Shown here: piece by piece, positions 15,851 through 25,217 of the stretch
Numbering within the stretch: position 1 is the stretch's first letter
Layout of the letters: every line of letters starts with the position of its first letter
From: Terracoccus luteus
GTDB taxonomy: Bacteria > Actinomycetota > Actinomycetes > Actinomycetales > Dermatophilaceae
DNA length: 64,000 nucleotides
Assembly: GCF_003635045.1 (NCBI RefSeq)
Contig: NZ_RBXT01000001.1
Coordinates: 3,720,001 to 3,784,000 of the forward strand
Direction of reading: 5' to 3'
Position numbers and translations under genes: made by a program
Notes under the pieces: generated by a model
Seen by the model: the letters and a program-made list of their open reading frames with translations, nothing else
The model's database searches: none
What the model was told of the DNA's origin: nothing

Positions 15851-18800
15851 GTGACGCGCATCGCGCTGTTCTCGACGTCTGACACCGACCTGCTCTGTGC
15901 ACGCGGCAGCGGCGCCGACTACCTGCTGGCCAACCCCTCGCGGCCCGGCCACACCTCGATGACCGACGCCGTCGACGCGGCCGACATCGTCGTCGCGCGC
16001 ATCCTCGGCGGCCCGCAGGACCTCTGCGACGGCTTCCGTCGGCTCCGCTCGGTGGGCAAGCCGATGGTCGTCCTCGGCGGCGAGCAGGCCCCCAACGCCT
16101 CGCTCATGGACCTCTCGACCGTCGCCCCCGGCGTCGTCGCCGAGGCGCACCGCTACCTCTCCGAGGGCGGGGCCGCCAACCTCCGCGAGCTACACGCCTT
16201 TCTCGGCGACACGCTGCTCATGACCGGCGAGGGCTTCGAGCCGCCCGCGGTGCTGCCGACGTGGGGCGTTCTCGAGCGCCCGGTCGTCGAGCAGTCGGAT
16301 GCCGGCCGGCCGCGCCCGCGCGTCGGGATCCTTTTCTACCGGGCACAGTTCGCAGCCGAGAACACCGCGTACGTGCACGCCCTCGCCGACGCGGTCGACG
16401 CGGCGGGCGGGGTCGGCGTGCCGGTGCACGCGGCCTCGCTCCGCGACGCGCCGGCCGACCTGCTCGAGCACCTCGGCGGCTACGACGTCCTCGTCACGAC
16501 CGTGCTCGCGGCCGGTGGCACCCGCCCCGGCACCGCCGGCGCCGGTGAGGACGACGAGGCCTGGGACGTGCAGGCGCTGGCCGCCCTCGACGTCCCGATC
16601 ATCCAGGGCCTGTGCCTGACGTGGAGCCGTGAGCAGTGGGCGGGCAGCGACGACGGCATGAGTCCGCTCGACGTCGCCACCCAGGTGGCCGTGCCCGAGT
16701 TCGACGGTCGCATCATCGGCAACGCGTTCTCGTTCAAGGAGACCGACGCGGACGGGCTGCCCCACTACGTGCCCGACACGGAGCGCTGCGACCGGCTGGC
16801 CCGGCTCGCGGTCGCCCACGGACGGCTGCGGCACGTGCCCCCGGCCGAGCGCCGCGTCGCCGTGGTGCTGTCGGCGTACCCGAGCAAGCACTCGCGTATC
16901 GGCAACGCCGTCGGCCTCGACACGCCGGTGTCGATCATCCGGCTGCTGCGGGCGATGCGTGACGCCGGCTACGACCTCGGCGAGCCGGGTGAGATCCCCG
17001 GCACCGGCCCGCTCGACCCGGTCGACGGCGAGAGCGCCGACACGACGGCCGGCAACGCCCTCATCCACGCGATCATCGCGGCCGGGGGCCAGGACGAGGA
17101 CTGGCTGACGCAGGAGCAGCTGAGCGGACAGCCGGTGCGCATCCCGGCGGCCCGCTACCGCGAGCACTTCCGGGCGCTGCCCGACAAGCTGCGTGAGGCC
17201 GTGACTCAGCACTGGGGCGAGGCACCCGGTCAGGTCTTCGTCGACCACCACGGCGGCAGCGGCGACCCCGACGGCGAGCTCGTCGCGGCCAGCCTGCGGG
17301 CCGGCAACGTCGTCGTGCTCGTGCAGCCGCCGCGCGGCTTCGGCGAGAACCCGATCGCGATCTACCACGACCCCGACCTGCCGCCCACGCACCACTACCT
17401 CGCCGTGTACGACTGGCTCGCAACGGAGTTCGGTGCCCACGCCGTCGTGCACATGGGCAAGCACGGGAACCTCGAGTGGCTGCCCGGCAAGAACCTCGCA
17501 CTCTCGGCGGCGTGCGGTCCGGACGCCACCATCGGCTCGATCCCGCTCGTGTACCCGTTCCTCGTCAACGACCCCGGCGAGGGCAGCCAGGCCAAGCGCC
17601 GCGCCCACGCCACGATCGTCGACCACCTCGTGCCGCCGATGGTGCGGGCCGAGTCGTACGGCGACATCGCCCGCCTCGAGCAGCTGCTCGACGAGTACGG
17701 CAACGTCTCCGTCATGGACCCGGCCAAGGCGCCGGCCCTGCGCGCCGAGATCTGGTCGCTCATCCAGGCGGCGCAGCTGCACCACGACCTGGGCCTCGAC
17801 GAGCGGCCCGACGACGACGCCTTCGACGAGTTCGTCATGCACGTCGACGGCTGGCTCTGCGAGGTCAAGGACGTCCAGATCCGCGACGGCCTGCACACCC
17901 TCGGCGAGGCGCCGAGCGGTGAGGGGCTGCGCAACCTCGTGCTTGCGATCCTGCGGGCGAACCAGGTGTTCGCCGGCGCCGTGGGCGCCGTGCCGGGGCT
18001 GCGGTCGGCGCTCGGAGTGAGTGAGGGGCAGTCCGAGCGCACGACCGTCGACCGCGTCGAGGCGCAGGCGTCGGCTCTCGTCGCCGCCCTCGACGAGGCG
18101 GCCTGGCGTGAGGATGCCGTCGAGTCCGTCGTGCGTGACGCCGGCCTGACCGGCGCGACCGACCCCGCCGGCGCGACCGACCCCGCCGACGCGGCCGTCG
18201 ACCTCGCCGGCGTGGTGGCGTCCCTGCGCTTCGCGTGCCGCGAGGTGGTCCCGCGCCTCGCCGCGACGACGGGCGAGATCGACGCCGTACTGCACGCGCT
18301 CGACGGCGGCTACGTCCCCGCCGGGCCCAGCGGGTCACCCCTGCGCGGCCTCGTCAACGTGCTGCCGACGGGCCGCAACTTCTACTCCGTCGACCCCAAG
18401 GCGATCCCGTCGCGCCTCGCGTGGGACACCGGCGTGCGCCTCGCCGACGACCTCCTCGCCCGCCACCGCGCCGACACCGGCGAGTGGCCGCGCTCGGTGG
18501 GCCTCTCGGCGTGGGGCACCTCGGCCATGCGCACCTCCGGCGACGACATCGCCGAGGTGCTCGCCCTGATCGGCGTCCGCCCCCGGTGGGACGAGATGTC
18601 GCGCCGGGTCGTCGGCCTCGACCCCGTCCCCCTCGCCGAGCTGGGCCGGCCCCGCATCGACGTGACGGTGCGCATCTCGGGCTTCTTCCGCGACGCCTTC
18701 CCGCACGTCATCACCCTCATCGACGACGCGGTGAGACTCGTCGCCGGCCTCGACGAGTCGCCGGAGGACAACTACCTCAAGGCGCACGTGGCGGGCGACC

Positions 18801-19549
18801 TCGCCGACCACGGTGACGAGCGGAGGGCCACGACCCGAATCTTCGGCAGCAAGCCGGGCTCGTACGGCGCGGGCATCCTGCCCCTCATCGAGGCGGGCAA
18901 CTGGCGCACGGACGCCGACCTCGCGGAGGTGTACGCCACGTGGGGTGGCTTCGCCTACGGGCGCGACCTCGACGGCATCCCGGCCCGGGGTGACATGGAG
19001 CGCACCTACGCGCGCATGGACGTCGCGGCCAAGAACATCGACACCCGCGAGCACGACATCGCCGACAGCGACGACTACTTCCAGTACCACGGGGGGATGA
19101 TCGCGACGGTCCGCGCGCTCACGGGCCGCGAGCCGCGCGCGTACGTCGGCGACAGCACGACGCCGGATTCCGTGCGCACCCGCACGCTCGCCGAGGAGAC
19201 GTCCCGCGTCTTCCGTGCTCGCGTCGTCAACCCGCGCTGGATCGCGGCCATGCGACGCCACGGCTACAAGGGGGCGTTCGAGCTGGCGGCGACCGTCGAC
19301 TACCTCTACGGGTTCGACGTCACCGCAGGGGTGGTCGGCGACTGGATGTACGAGCAGCTCGCGCAGACGTACGTGCTCGACAAGGAGAACCGCGACTTCC
19401 TGCAGCACGCGAACCCGTGGGCGCTGCAGGGGATGATCGAGCGGCTGCACGAGGCGGTCGACCGCGGCCTGTGGGAGCAGCCCGACCCCGACCTGCTCGC
19501 CGAGCTGCAGCAGGTCTACCTCGACGTCGAGGGCGAGCTCGAGGCCTGA
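15851..19549 (+). CDS. cobN: Cobaltochelatase large subunit CobN
   Basis: 1232 residues, the large porphyrin-binding subunit that inserts cobalt into hydrogenobyrinic acid a,c-diamide with ATP hydrolysis by its AAA+ partner. Family blocks include IIGNAFSFKETD, VLSAYPSKHSRIGNAVGLDTP, HMGKHGNLEWLPGKN, LPTGRNFYSVDP, WGTSAMRTSGDD and the C-terminal QHANPWALQGMIERL. GAGGAG lies 5 bases before GTG 15851. It is alone behind its own B12 riboswitch; its likely partner is the ChlI/D fusion at 5445-7595. A GATDPAGATDPAD repeat near residue 765 is a short tandem duplication in a linker. Confidence 0.96.
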   Translation: MTRIALFSTSDTDLLCARGSGADYLLANPSRPGHTSMTDAVDAADIVVARILGGPQDLCDGFRRLRSVGKPMVVLGGEQAPNASLMDLSTVAPGVVAEAHRYLSEGGAANLRELHAFLGDTLLMTGEGFEPPAVLPTWGVLERPVVEQSDAGRPRPRVGILFYRAQFAAENTAYVHALADAVDAAGGVGVPVHAASLRDAPADLLEHLGGYDVLVTTVLAAGGTRPGTAGAGEDDEAWDVQALAALDVPIIQGLCLTWSREQWAGSDDGMSPLDVATQVAVPEFDGRIIGNAFSFKETDADGLPHYVPDTERCDRLARLAVAHGRLRHVPPAERRVAVVLSAYPSKHSRIGNAVGLDTPVSIIRLLRAMRDAGYDLGEPGEIPGTGPLDPVDGESADTTAGNALIHAIIAAGGQDEDWLTQEQLSGQPVRIPAARYREHFRALPDKLREAVTQHWGEAPGQVFVDHHGGSGDPDGELVAASLRAGNVVVLVQPPRGFGENPIAIYHDPDLPPTHHYLAVYDWLATEFGAHAVVHMGKHGNLEWLPGKNLALSAACGPDATIGSIPLVYPFLVNDPGEGSQAKRRAHATIVDHLVPPMVRAESYGDIARLEQLLDEYGNVSVMDPAKAPALRAEIWSLIQAAQLHHDLGLDERPDDDAFDEFVMHVDGWLCEVKDVQIRDGLHTLGEAPSGEGLRNLVLAILRANQVFAGAVGAVPGLRSALGVSEGQSERTTVDRVEAQASALVAALDEAAWREDAVESVVRDAGLTGATDPAGATDPADAAVDLAGVVASLRFACREVVPRLAATTGEIDAVLHALDGGYVPAGPSGSPLRGLVNVLPTGRNFYSVDPKAIPSRLAWDTGVRLADDLLARHRADTGEWPRSVGLSAWGTSAMRTSGDDIAEVLALIGVRPRWDEMSRRVVGLDPVPLAELGRPRIDVTVRISGFFRDAFPHVITLIDDAVRLVAGLDESPEDNYLKAHVAGDLADHGDERRATTRIFGSKPGSYGAGILPLIEAGNWRTDADLAEVYATWGGFAYGRDLDGIPARGDMERTYARMDVAAKNIDTREHDIADSDDYFQYHGGMIATVRALTGREPRAYVGDSTTPDSVRTRTLAEETSRVFRARVVNPRWIAAMRRHGYKGAFELAATVDYLYGFDVTAGVVGDWMYEQLAQTYVLDKENRDFLQHANPWALQGMIERLHEAVDRGLWEQPDPDLLAELQQVYLDVEGELEA

Positions 19550-19586
19550 GCGGTTGGGCCGCGCGCCGCGCGGGCATGATGTGCCC

Positions 19587-20150
19587 GTGGTGCGAGCGAC
19601 GCGGGAGGGGGAGGCCTCCGCCCTGCCCGCCGCCAGGTCGGCCGAGCTGTGGGGGGCGGACCTGACGTACGGCGAGGTCGGCGCGACCGCGGGTGACCTC
19701 CCCGACGGCTACCACGGCATCCGGCGCAGTGCTGTCGTCGGGGCCGGCGCGAGCCAGTTCCGCTCTGCCTCAGTCGCGTTGATGGGCTGGCAGGTGCAGC
19801 TGCGCGCCGGAGTCCGCGTGTCCGCGTCGCACCAGACCGTCGAGCGGGATGCCGTGGCCGACCTCGGTCTCGGCGTCGGGCCCCTCCGCGTGACGGCACC
19901 GGTGCGGGTGGTGTCGGTGGTCGACGAGCCGACGCGGCGCGGGTTCGCCTACGGCACCCTGCCCGGCCACCCGGAACGGGGGGAGGAGCGCTTCGTCGTC
20001 AGCCTCGAGCCCACGGGCCTCGTGCTGCTCACGATCACCGCGTTCTCGCGGCCGGCCTGGCGCCTGGCGCGGCTGTCCGGGCCGGGCGACGACATCGTGC
20101 AGGCACTCGTCACGCTGCGGTACCTCGCGGCACTGCGACCACGCGGCTGA
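19587..20150 (+). CDS. DUF1990 family protein
   Basis: 187 residues. DUF1990 marks are GYHGIRRSAVVGAG, the central FAYGTLPGHPERGEERFVV and the late ITAFSRPAWRLARL. The family's biochemistry is unknown to me; some members sit with sterol/lipid-like START proteins. It starts 37 bases after cobN on the same strand, so it may be read through from cobN. A CATGAT box 6 bases before GTG 19587 could also give a leaderless message. A second GTG follows directly. Nothing links it to B12 apart from position. Confidence 0.8.
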   Translation: MVRATREGEASALPAARSAELWGADLTYGEVGATAGDLPDGYHGIRRSAVVGAGASQFRSASVALMGWQVQLRAGVRVSASHQTVERDAVADLGLGVGPLRVTAPVRVVSVVDEPTRRGFAYGTLPGHPERGEERFVVSLEPTGLVLLTITAFSRPAWRLARLSGPGDDIVQALVTLRYLAALRPRG

Positions 20151-20196
20151 CCGGCGCCCCGCGCGGCGCGGAGTGGCTCCGGGTTCAGCAGCGGGG

Positions 20197-20580
20197 TCAG
20201 CCGAGGCCGACGGTCTGGTGCTCGGGCTCGACGAGGAACGCCACCCGCTCCGGGTCGCGAGGGTAGTCGGCGCCGGTGTACTTGCGGGCGATCTCGTCGA
20301 CGAGGGCCCAGCCGGCCTCCCCGTCACGCACCTCGACGACGCGCCCCCGCACGAGCAGCGGCGTGTAGGGGTCGTCGGGCGGCGTCGTCGAGATGGCCAC
20401 GCGCGGGTCGCGCTCGATGTTGCGCGCCTTGCGGGCACCCGGGCCGGTGAAGAAGACGACGTGGTCGCCGTGGGTGCCGATCCACAGCGGCACCACGTGG
20501 GGTGAGCCGTCGGGCAGCACGGTGGCCAGGTGGGCGGTGGGGGTGCCGTCGAGCACCTCGCGCACCTTCGGGTCGAGCAT
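20197..20580 (-). CDS. PPOX-class F420/FMN-dependent oxidoreductase family protein
   Basis: 127 residues, split-barrel pyridoxamine-phosphate-oxidase-like fold, cofactor FMN or F420. Visible are TAHLATVLPDGSPHVVPLW, KARNIERDPRVAIS, and the C-terminal ARKYTGADYPRDPERVAFLVEP, which resembles small actinobacterial F420-type enzymes. The substrate cannot be told. AGGAGG lies 6 bases before ATG 20580. It is a single minus-strand gene converging on DUF1990. Confidence 0.85.
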   Translation of the reverse strand: MLDPKVREVLDGTPTAHLATVLPDGSPHVVPLWIGTHGDHVVFFTGPGARKARNIERDPRVAISTTPPDDPYTPLLVRGRVVEVRDGEAGWALVDEIARKYTGADYPRDPERVAFLVEPEHQTVGLG

Positions 20581-20654
20581 GGCGTCCTCCTGGGTCGGGG
20601 GGGGTGGGGTCGCCCTCCCAGAGTCGCACCGGGCCGCGGCCATGACCACCGGCC

Positions 20655-20692
20655 TTGACCACTCGACGGGGTCCACGCGCCCTCTCGACGGG
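20655..20692. repeat. CTCGACGGG intergenic repeat, copy 1
   Basis: TTGACCACTCGACGGGG, then a spacer, then CCCTCTCGACGGG, directly downstream of the SMP-30 gene stop. The same arrangement occurs at 46316-46353 and, as a full palindrome, at 50400-50470. Confidence 0.6.
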
Positions 20693-20702
20693 TGGGGTGG
20701 GG

Positions 20703-21548
20703 TCAGCCGGCGAACGTGAGTGGGGGCAGGCCGGGGTCCACCCCGGTGACGTGGAAGAGCGAGCCGGCGAGCGGGTCGTCGCCGTCGTCGAGGCCCTCGC
20801 GCGACGTCGTGACGAAGAGCTCGGCGAGGCCGGCGCCGCCGATGGTGCACGCGGTCACCTGCCGCGCCGCGACCTCCACGCGTTCGTCGAGGATGCCGGT
20901 GGCGTCGTAGTGCCGGACGTGGCCGCCGCCGTTCGCAGCCACCCAGACGCCGCCGGCCGCGTCGACGGTCAGACCGTCGGGCGAGCCGGCGCCGTCCTCG
21001 AAGGTGACGAAGGGACGACGGTCGTGCAGGCCGCGGGAGGTGTCGTAGTCGAGGACGTCGACCCGACCGGTCGGCGTGTCGACGTAGTAGGCCCGCGAGC
21101 CGTCGGGCGACCAGGCGAGGCCGTTCGAGATGCTGACGTCGCGCCAGGCGACGTGCACCGAGCCGTCGGGGTCGAGGCGGTACATCGACGCCGCGCCCTC
21201 GCTTTTGTCGTAGGCCATGGAGCCGCACCAGAACCGGCCGTCGGGGTCGCAGCCGCCCTCGTTCATGCGGACCGGCCCGTCCCACAGGGGCTCCAGCGTG
21301 ACGAGACCTCCGTCGGCATCCTGCAGCGCGAAGCCCTTCTCGACGGCGAGCACGGCCCCGCCGGAGCGTCTCGGCCGCAGGGCGGCCACGACGGCACCGA
21401 CCGAGCGACGGCCGACGGACCCGTCGGCCGTGAGCGACAGCACGTCGCCGGCGAGCATGTCGACCCAGCGCAGCCCGCCCCACGAGGCGCTCCACACGGG
21501 CCCCTCACCGTGGTAGGCGACGGGACCGGTCAGCTGTTCGGCTCTCAC
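20703..21548 (-). CDS. SMP-30/gluconolactonase (regucalcin-like) family protein
   Basis: 281 residues, six-bladed beta-propeller lactonase family. Likely metal ligands lie in EGPVW (Glu), RMNEGGCDPDGRFWCGSM (Asn/Asp), SNGLAWSPD (Asn) and GSPDGLTVDAAGGVWVA (Asp). Members open sugar lactones; the exact substrate is not readable. GTG 21548 is supported by TACGCT 6 bases upstream, giving a leaderless mRNA. It is the last minus-strand gene before the repeat at 20655 and seems unrelated to B12. Confidence 0.88.
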   Translation of the reverse strand: MRAEQLTGPVAYHGEGPVWSASWGGLRWVDMLAGDVLSLTADGSVGRRSVGAVVAALRPRRSGGAVLAVEKGFALQDADGGLVTLEPLWDGPVRMNEGGCDPDGRFWCGSMAYDKSEGAASMYRLDPDGSVHVAWRDVSISNGLAWSPDGSRAYYVDTPTGRVDVLDYDTSRGLHDRRPFVTFEDGAGSPDGLTVDAAGGVWVAANGGGHVRHYDATGILDERVEVAARQVTACTIGGAGLAELFVTTSREGLDDGDDPLAGSLFHVTGVDPGLPPLTFAG

Positions 21549-21554
21549 CCGGCG

Positions 21555-21560
21555 AGCGTA
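21555..21560 (-). promoter_or_regulatory. Leaderless -10 box of the SMP-30 gene
   Basis: TACGCT on the minus strand, 6 bases before GTG 21548. Confidence 0.5.
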
Positions 21561-21605
21561 GGCTGGAGTGCCCTGCTGGGCGCGGTCGGGGCGCGGTGGG
21601 GGCGC

Positions 21606-22385
21606 TCAGGACGCAGGCGGACGCAGCAGGTAGGTGTCCATCACCCAGCCGTGGCGCTCCCGGGCGGCCGCCCGCACCGTCGACACCTCGTCGACGACGT
21701 CGGCCAGCCGACCTCGCAGGAGCAGCTCGTCGGGGGTGCCGAGGTAGGCGCCCCAGAGCAGCTCGAGGTCAGGATGCCGGTCGACGAGCCCGCGGCACGC
21801 GAGGTGGCCGTCGAGCATGACGACGACGTCGCCGAGCCCCGGGTGGTACTCGTCGACGAGCCGCCGGCCCGTCGTGACGTGCACCGGCGCGCCGATGCGG
21901 TTGAGGGGGACGCGGTGCCGCGCCGCGAGCAGCTGCGGCGCGCTGATCCCGGGGATCACGTCGTGCGAGAACGGGATCCGCTCGGCGAGGGCGTCGACGA
22001 CGCGCAGCGTGGAGTCGTAGAAGGCCGGGTCGCCCCAGACGAGGAAGCCGGCGGTCGTCTCATCGGGGCCGAGGCCCACGAGCACCTCGGCGTAGGCGTC
22101 GACCCGGGCGGCATGCCAGTCGCGCACGCCGGACCCGTAGGCCGTGGCGTCGCGCTCGGCGTCCGGTCCGCGCCGGGGGTCGGCCACCTCGAGGAGGCGG
22201 TACCGGCGCCCGGCCGGGATGGCGAAGTCGCACACCGCCTGCCGCGCGCGCACGAGGTCGGCGGCGCGCTCGCCCTTGTCGGCGACGAGGAAGACGTCGA
22301 CGCTGCGCAGCGCCTCGACGGCCTGGCCGGTGAGCAGCTGCGGGTCACCCATCCCGATGCCGATGACACGGATGCGGTCGATCAC
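21606..22385 (-). CDS. cobF: Precorrin-6A synthase (deacetylating)
   Basis: 259 residues, tetrapyrrole methylase that methylates C1 and releases acetate, specific to the aerobic pathway. VIGIGMGDPQLLTGQAVEAL, VFLVADKGERA, FLVWGDPAFYDSTLR and DVIPGISAPQLLAARHRVPLN match CobF. GTG 22385 overlaps the cobQ stop (GTGA), so cobQ-cobF is one coupled transcript. Normal length. Confidence 0.92.
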   Translation of the reverse strand: MIDRIRVIGIGMGDPQLLTGQAVEALRSVDVFLVADKGERAADLVRARQAVCDFAIPAGRRYRLLEVADPRRGPDAERDATAYGSGVRDWHAARVDAYAEVLVGLGPDETTAGFLVWGDPAFYDSTLRVVDALAERIPFSHDVIPGISAPQLLAARHRVPLNRIGAPVHVTTGRRLVDEYHPGLGDVVVMLDGHLACRGLVDRHPDLELLWGAYLGTPDELLLRGRLADVVDEVSTVRAAARERHGWVMDTYLLRPPAS

Positions 22386-23881
22386 GGCACGACCGTCCGG
22401 CCCACCCGCGTCAGGGCGAGCAGCGCGTCGAGGTCGACGTGGCGTTCGAGGGCATCGGCCAGGGTGTCGAGCATGCGGTCACGGCGGGCGGCGAAGCCCT
22501 CGGCCCCGGCCTGCGGTCGCCACGTCGACCCCGCCGCCATGGCCACCTCTTCGAGCCAGGCGCGCCGGAAGCCGTCGTTCTCGAACGCGCCGTGCCACAT
22601 GGTCCCCCACACGGCGCCGACGGCCCACCCGTCGAGGAACCGTTGTGCGACAGGCTGGTCGGGCTCGTTCGTGTCGACGTGCGAGGCGATGCCGTGGTGG
22701 ATCTCGTAGGCCCGCACCGGATGCCCGCGCCACTCGCCGTCGGGGCGCCCCAGCGTCTTGTCGGCCGCGAAGTCGACGCGAGTGGGCAGCAGCCCCAGCC
22801 CGTCGACCGTCCCGTCGCCCGACTCGAAGTCGTCGGCGATGGTCGCGGCCAGCATCTGGTAGCCGCCGCAGATGCCGATCACGGGACGCCCGAGGGCGGC
22901 TCGCCGTAGCACGACGCCGGCGAGTCCGCTTTTGCGCAGCCACGCGAGATCACTTGTCGTCGAACGCGATCCGGGCAGCACGACGAGGTCGGCCGCCTCC
23001 ACCGTCGCGGGGTCGACCGTGACGAGCACGTCGACGCCGGGCTCGGCGGCGAGGGCGTCGACGTCGGTCGCGTTCGAGATGCGGGGCAGCCGTACGACGG
23101 CGACGGTGAGCCGACGGCTGCCGGGGCCGGACCCGGCAGCGGCGGCCCGCCAGTGGCCCACCTCGAGGGTGTCCTCGCTGTCGAGCCAGACGTCGAGCAG
23201 CCACGGCAGCACCCCGAGGCAGGGGATGCCGGTGCGCCGGGTGATCTCGTCGAGGCCCGGCCGCAGCACGGCCTCGTCACCGCGGAACTTGTTGATGACG
23301 AAGGCCTTGAGCAGCGCGCGGTCGTCGTCGTCGAGCAGGGCCCAGGTGCCGTAGAGGGAGGCGAGCACCCCGCCGCGGTCGATGTCGCCGACGACGGCGA
23401 CCGGCATCCGGAACTCGCGGGCGAGCCCGAGGTTGACGTAGTCACCCGCGCGCAGGTTGATCTCCGCGGGGGAGCCGGCGCCTTCGCACACGACGACGTC
23501 GTACTGCGACTCGAGCTCGCGGTAGGCGTCGAACGCGGCCGCGCGCAGGTGGGCGCGGCCGGTGGCGTACTCGCCCGCCTCCAGGGTGCCGGCGGCGCGA
23601 CCGCGCACGACGACGAAGGAGCGACGGTCGGTGCCGGGCTTGAGCAGCACGGGGTTCATGGCCGTCGTCGCGTCGAGGCCGGCGGCCTGCGCCTGAAGGT
23701 ACTGCGCCCGGCCCACCTCGCCCCCGTCGACGCAGACCATGGAGTTGTTCGACATGTTCTGCGCCTTGAAGGGCGCGACGCGCAGGCCCCGGCGGGCGAA
23801 GGCGCGACACAGCCCGGCCACGACAACCGACTTGCCGGCGTCGGACGACGTGCCGGCGACGAGGATCCCGGAGGCGCTCAC
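22382..23881 (-). CDS. cobQ: Cobyric acid synthase (glutamine-hydrolysing)
   Basis: 499 residues. It amidates side chains b, d, e and g of adenosylcobyrinic a,c-diamide. The N-terminal domain has ILVAGTSSDAGKSVVVAGLC and PFKAQNMSNNSMV. The C-terminal amidotransferase has LPGSRSTTSDLAWLRKSGL, the cysteine in VIGICGGYQMLA and YEIHHG. GTG 23881 gives the family length; residues upstream are non-homologous. A CACGAT box 6 bases earlier is a weak leaderless promoter candidate. It is first in cobQ-cobF. Confidence 0.94.
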   Translation of the reverse strand: MSASGILVAGTSSDAGKSVVVAGLCRAFARRGLRVAPFKAQNMSNNSMVCVDGGEVGRAQYLQAQAAGLDATTAMNPVLLKPGTDRRSFVVVRGRAAGTLEAGEYATGRAHLRAAAFDAYRELESQYDVVVCEGAGSPAEINLRAGDYVNLGLAREFRMPVAVVGDIDRGGVLASLYGTWALLDDDDRALLKAFVINKFRGDEAVLRPGLDEITRRTGIPCLGVLPWLLDVWLDSEDTLEVGHWRAAAAGSGPGSRRLTVAVVRLPRISNATDVDALAAEPGVDVLVTVDPATVEAADLVVLPGSRSTTSDLAWLRKSGLAGVVLRRAALGRPVIGICGGYQMLAATIADDFESGDGTVDGLGLLPTRVDFAADKTLGRPDGEWRGHPVRAYEIHHGIASHVDTNEPDQPVAQRFLDGWAVGAVWGTMWHGAFENDGFRRAWLEEVAMAAGSTWRPQAGAEGFAARRDRMLDTLADALERHVDLDALLALTRVGRTVVP

Positions 23882-23984
23882 CGCGTCATCGTGCCTGAGC
23901 GCGGCACGACGGCGCGCCCCGGGTCGCCGGTCGGGTGACCCGGGGCGCGCCATCCCGTCAGCCGGTCGTCGTGGACCGGACGGC

Positions 23985-25157
23985 TCAGCTCGGGTCGCCG
24001 TCGGCGAGCAGGCCGTAGAGGCGTCGACGCGTCTCGGTGAGGATCTCGGCGGCTTCGGCCCGCTGCTGCGCGGTGCCCGTCGTCGAGATCTGCCACATCG
24101 CGCTCAGCACCTGTCCGGTGATGGGCATGAGGCGGCTCGCGTCGTCCTGGCCCTGGTCGGCGCCGCCCGGCCCACTCTCGTCGGGCCGCTCGAAGGGCCG
24201 CCACGTGGCCGCCATCTCCTCGCCGTGCTCCTCGACGTAGTGCCGGCCCGCGTCGGTGAGCCGCAGCAGGCGTCGGCCGTCGACCTCGCGGCCCTGGACG
24301 AGGCCCTCGTCCTCGAGCTGCTGCACGGTCGGGTAGACCGAGCCGGGGCTCGGCTTCCACTGCCCGTCGGTGCGTTCGGCGATCTGCTGGATGAGCTGGT
24401 AGCCGTTCATCTCGTCGCCCGCGAGGACGTCGAGGATGGCGGCCCGAACGTCTCCGCGACGGGCGCGGGGTCCGCGACGGCCACGCTCGCCGCCCGGCCC
24501 GCCGAAGTGCTTGCCGAACTCGCGCTCGAAGGCGGGCCCGCCGAACTGCTGGCCGAGCTGGCGCATGAGGTGCATCCACGGCGGCATGCCGCCGTGCCGG
24601 CCGGGGTCGCCCGGGCCGCCGGGACCTCGGGGACCACCGGGCCCGAACCCGAGGCCCTGCAGGCCCGCGCCGAAGCCGGGCAGCGAGCTCGGGTCGAAGC
24701 CGCCCGGGCCGAAGCCTCCGGGCCCGAACCCGCCGGGTCCGAAGCCGCCGCGCGGTCCGCGGCCCCGTCCACCGCGCGGCCCGCGGCCGCCTCCGCCGCC
24801 GTCCGGGCGGTGACGCCCGCCCCACGCGCCCTCGTCGGCGGGCTCGTCGTGGTCGTGACGCCCGTGGTCGTGACGCTCGTGGTCGTGGTGCCCGTAGTCG
24901 TGGTGCCCGTGGTCGTGGTGCCCCTGGTCGGCGTCGGGGCGCCGGGCCTCGTCGTGCACGTGCCCGTCACCCTCCGCACCCGTCGGCCGCGGCGGCGTCA
25001 CCGGCGCTTCCGGGGTCTCAGGGGCCGTTGCGGTCTCCGGGATGTGCGGCGCCTCCGGGGTCGCCGGGGCGGGCGGAGTCGGGGCGCCTGTCTCGAGGGG
25101 CTGCCCGAGCCGGCGCGCGACGCGCTCGGCGGTCTCGTGTTCGAAGTCGTCGGTCAT
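23985..25157 (-). CDS. PadR-family regulator with long His-rich and Gly-rich N-terminal region
   Basis: 390 residues. The C-terminal ~170 residues are a PadR winged helix (VRAAILDVLAGDEMNGYQLIQ, SPGSVYPTVQQLEDEGLV, RRLLRLTDAG) plus helical dimerisation tail. The first ~220 residues are unusual: a Pro/Ala/Glu stretch, an HDHGHHDYGHHDHERHDHG-type cluster around residues 80-105, then FGPGGFGPGGF-type Gly/Pro repeats around 140-170. The His cluster suggests metal binding (inference). GAAGGA precedes ATG 25157. The promoter region carries an AT-rich palindrome, likely its own operator. Confidence 0.88.
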   Translation of the reverse strand: MTDDFEHETAERVARRLGQPLETGAPTPPAPATPEAPHIPETATAPETPEAPVTPPRPTGAEGDGHVHDEARRPDADQGHHDHGHHDYGHHDHERHDHGRHDHDEPADEGAWGGRHRPDGGGGGRGPRGGRGRGPRGGFGPGGFGPGGFGPGGFDPSSLPGFGAGLQGLGFGPGGPRGPGGPGDPGRHGGMPPWMHLMRQLGQQFGGPAFEREFGKHFGGPGGERGRRGPRARRGDVRAAILDVLAGDEMNGYQLIQQIAERTDGQWKPSPGSVYPTVQQLEDEGLVQGREVDGRRLLRLTDAGRHYVEEHGEEMAATWRPFERPDESGPGGADQGQDDASRLMPITGQVLSAMWQISTTGTAQQRAEAAEILTETRRRLYGLLADGDPS

Positions 25158-25192
25158 GGTGCCGTCCTTCCGTTCGCGCGATCCACGAACGA

Positions 25193-25217
25193 TCGCGATA
25201 CATCGACGATATATCGC
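25193..25217. promoter_or_regulatory. Palindromic operator upstream of padR
   Basis: TCGCGATACAT..ATATATCGC: GCGATA (25195-25200) mirrors TATCGC (25212-25217), and CGATATATCG (25207-25216) is itself a palindrome. It is an AT-rich island in very GC-rich DNA, 36 bases before the padR start, and resembles PadR-type operators. The rest of the 423-bp gap to the next gene (25158-25580) holds no other feature that I can support. Confidence 0.6.

Noticed and set aside
16190-18295. Long open frame antisense to cobN (about 700 codons)
   Set aside because: Low-complexity Arg/Val/Asp-rich reading typical of the complementary frame of GC-rich genes; the plus strand clearly encodes CobN.
20655-22709. Long plus-strand open frame over the SMP-30 and cobF genes
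   Set aside because: Antisense shadow; the minus strand has two recognised enzymes with good starts.
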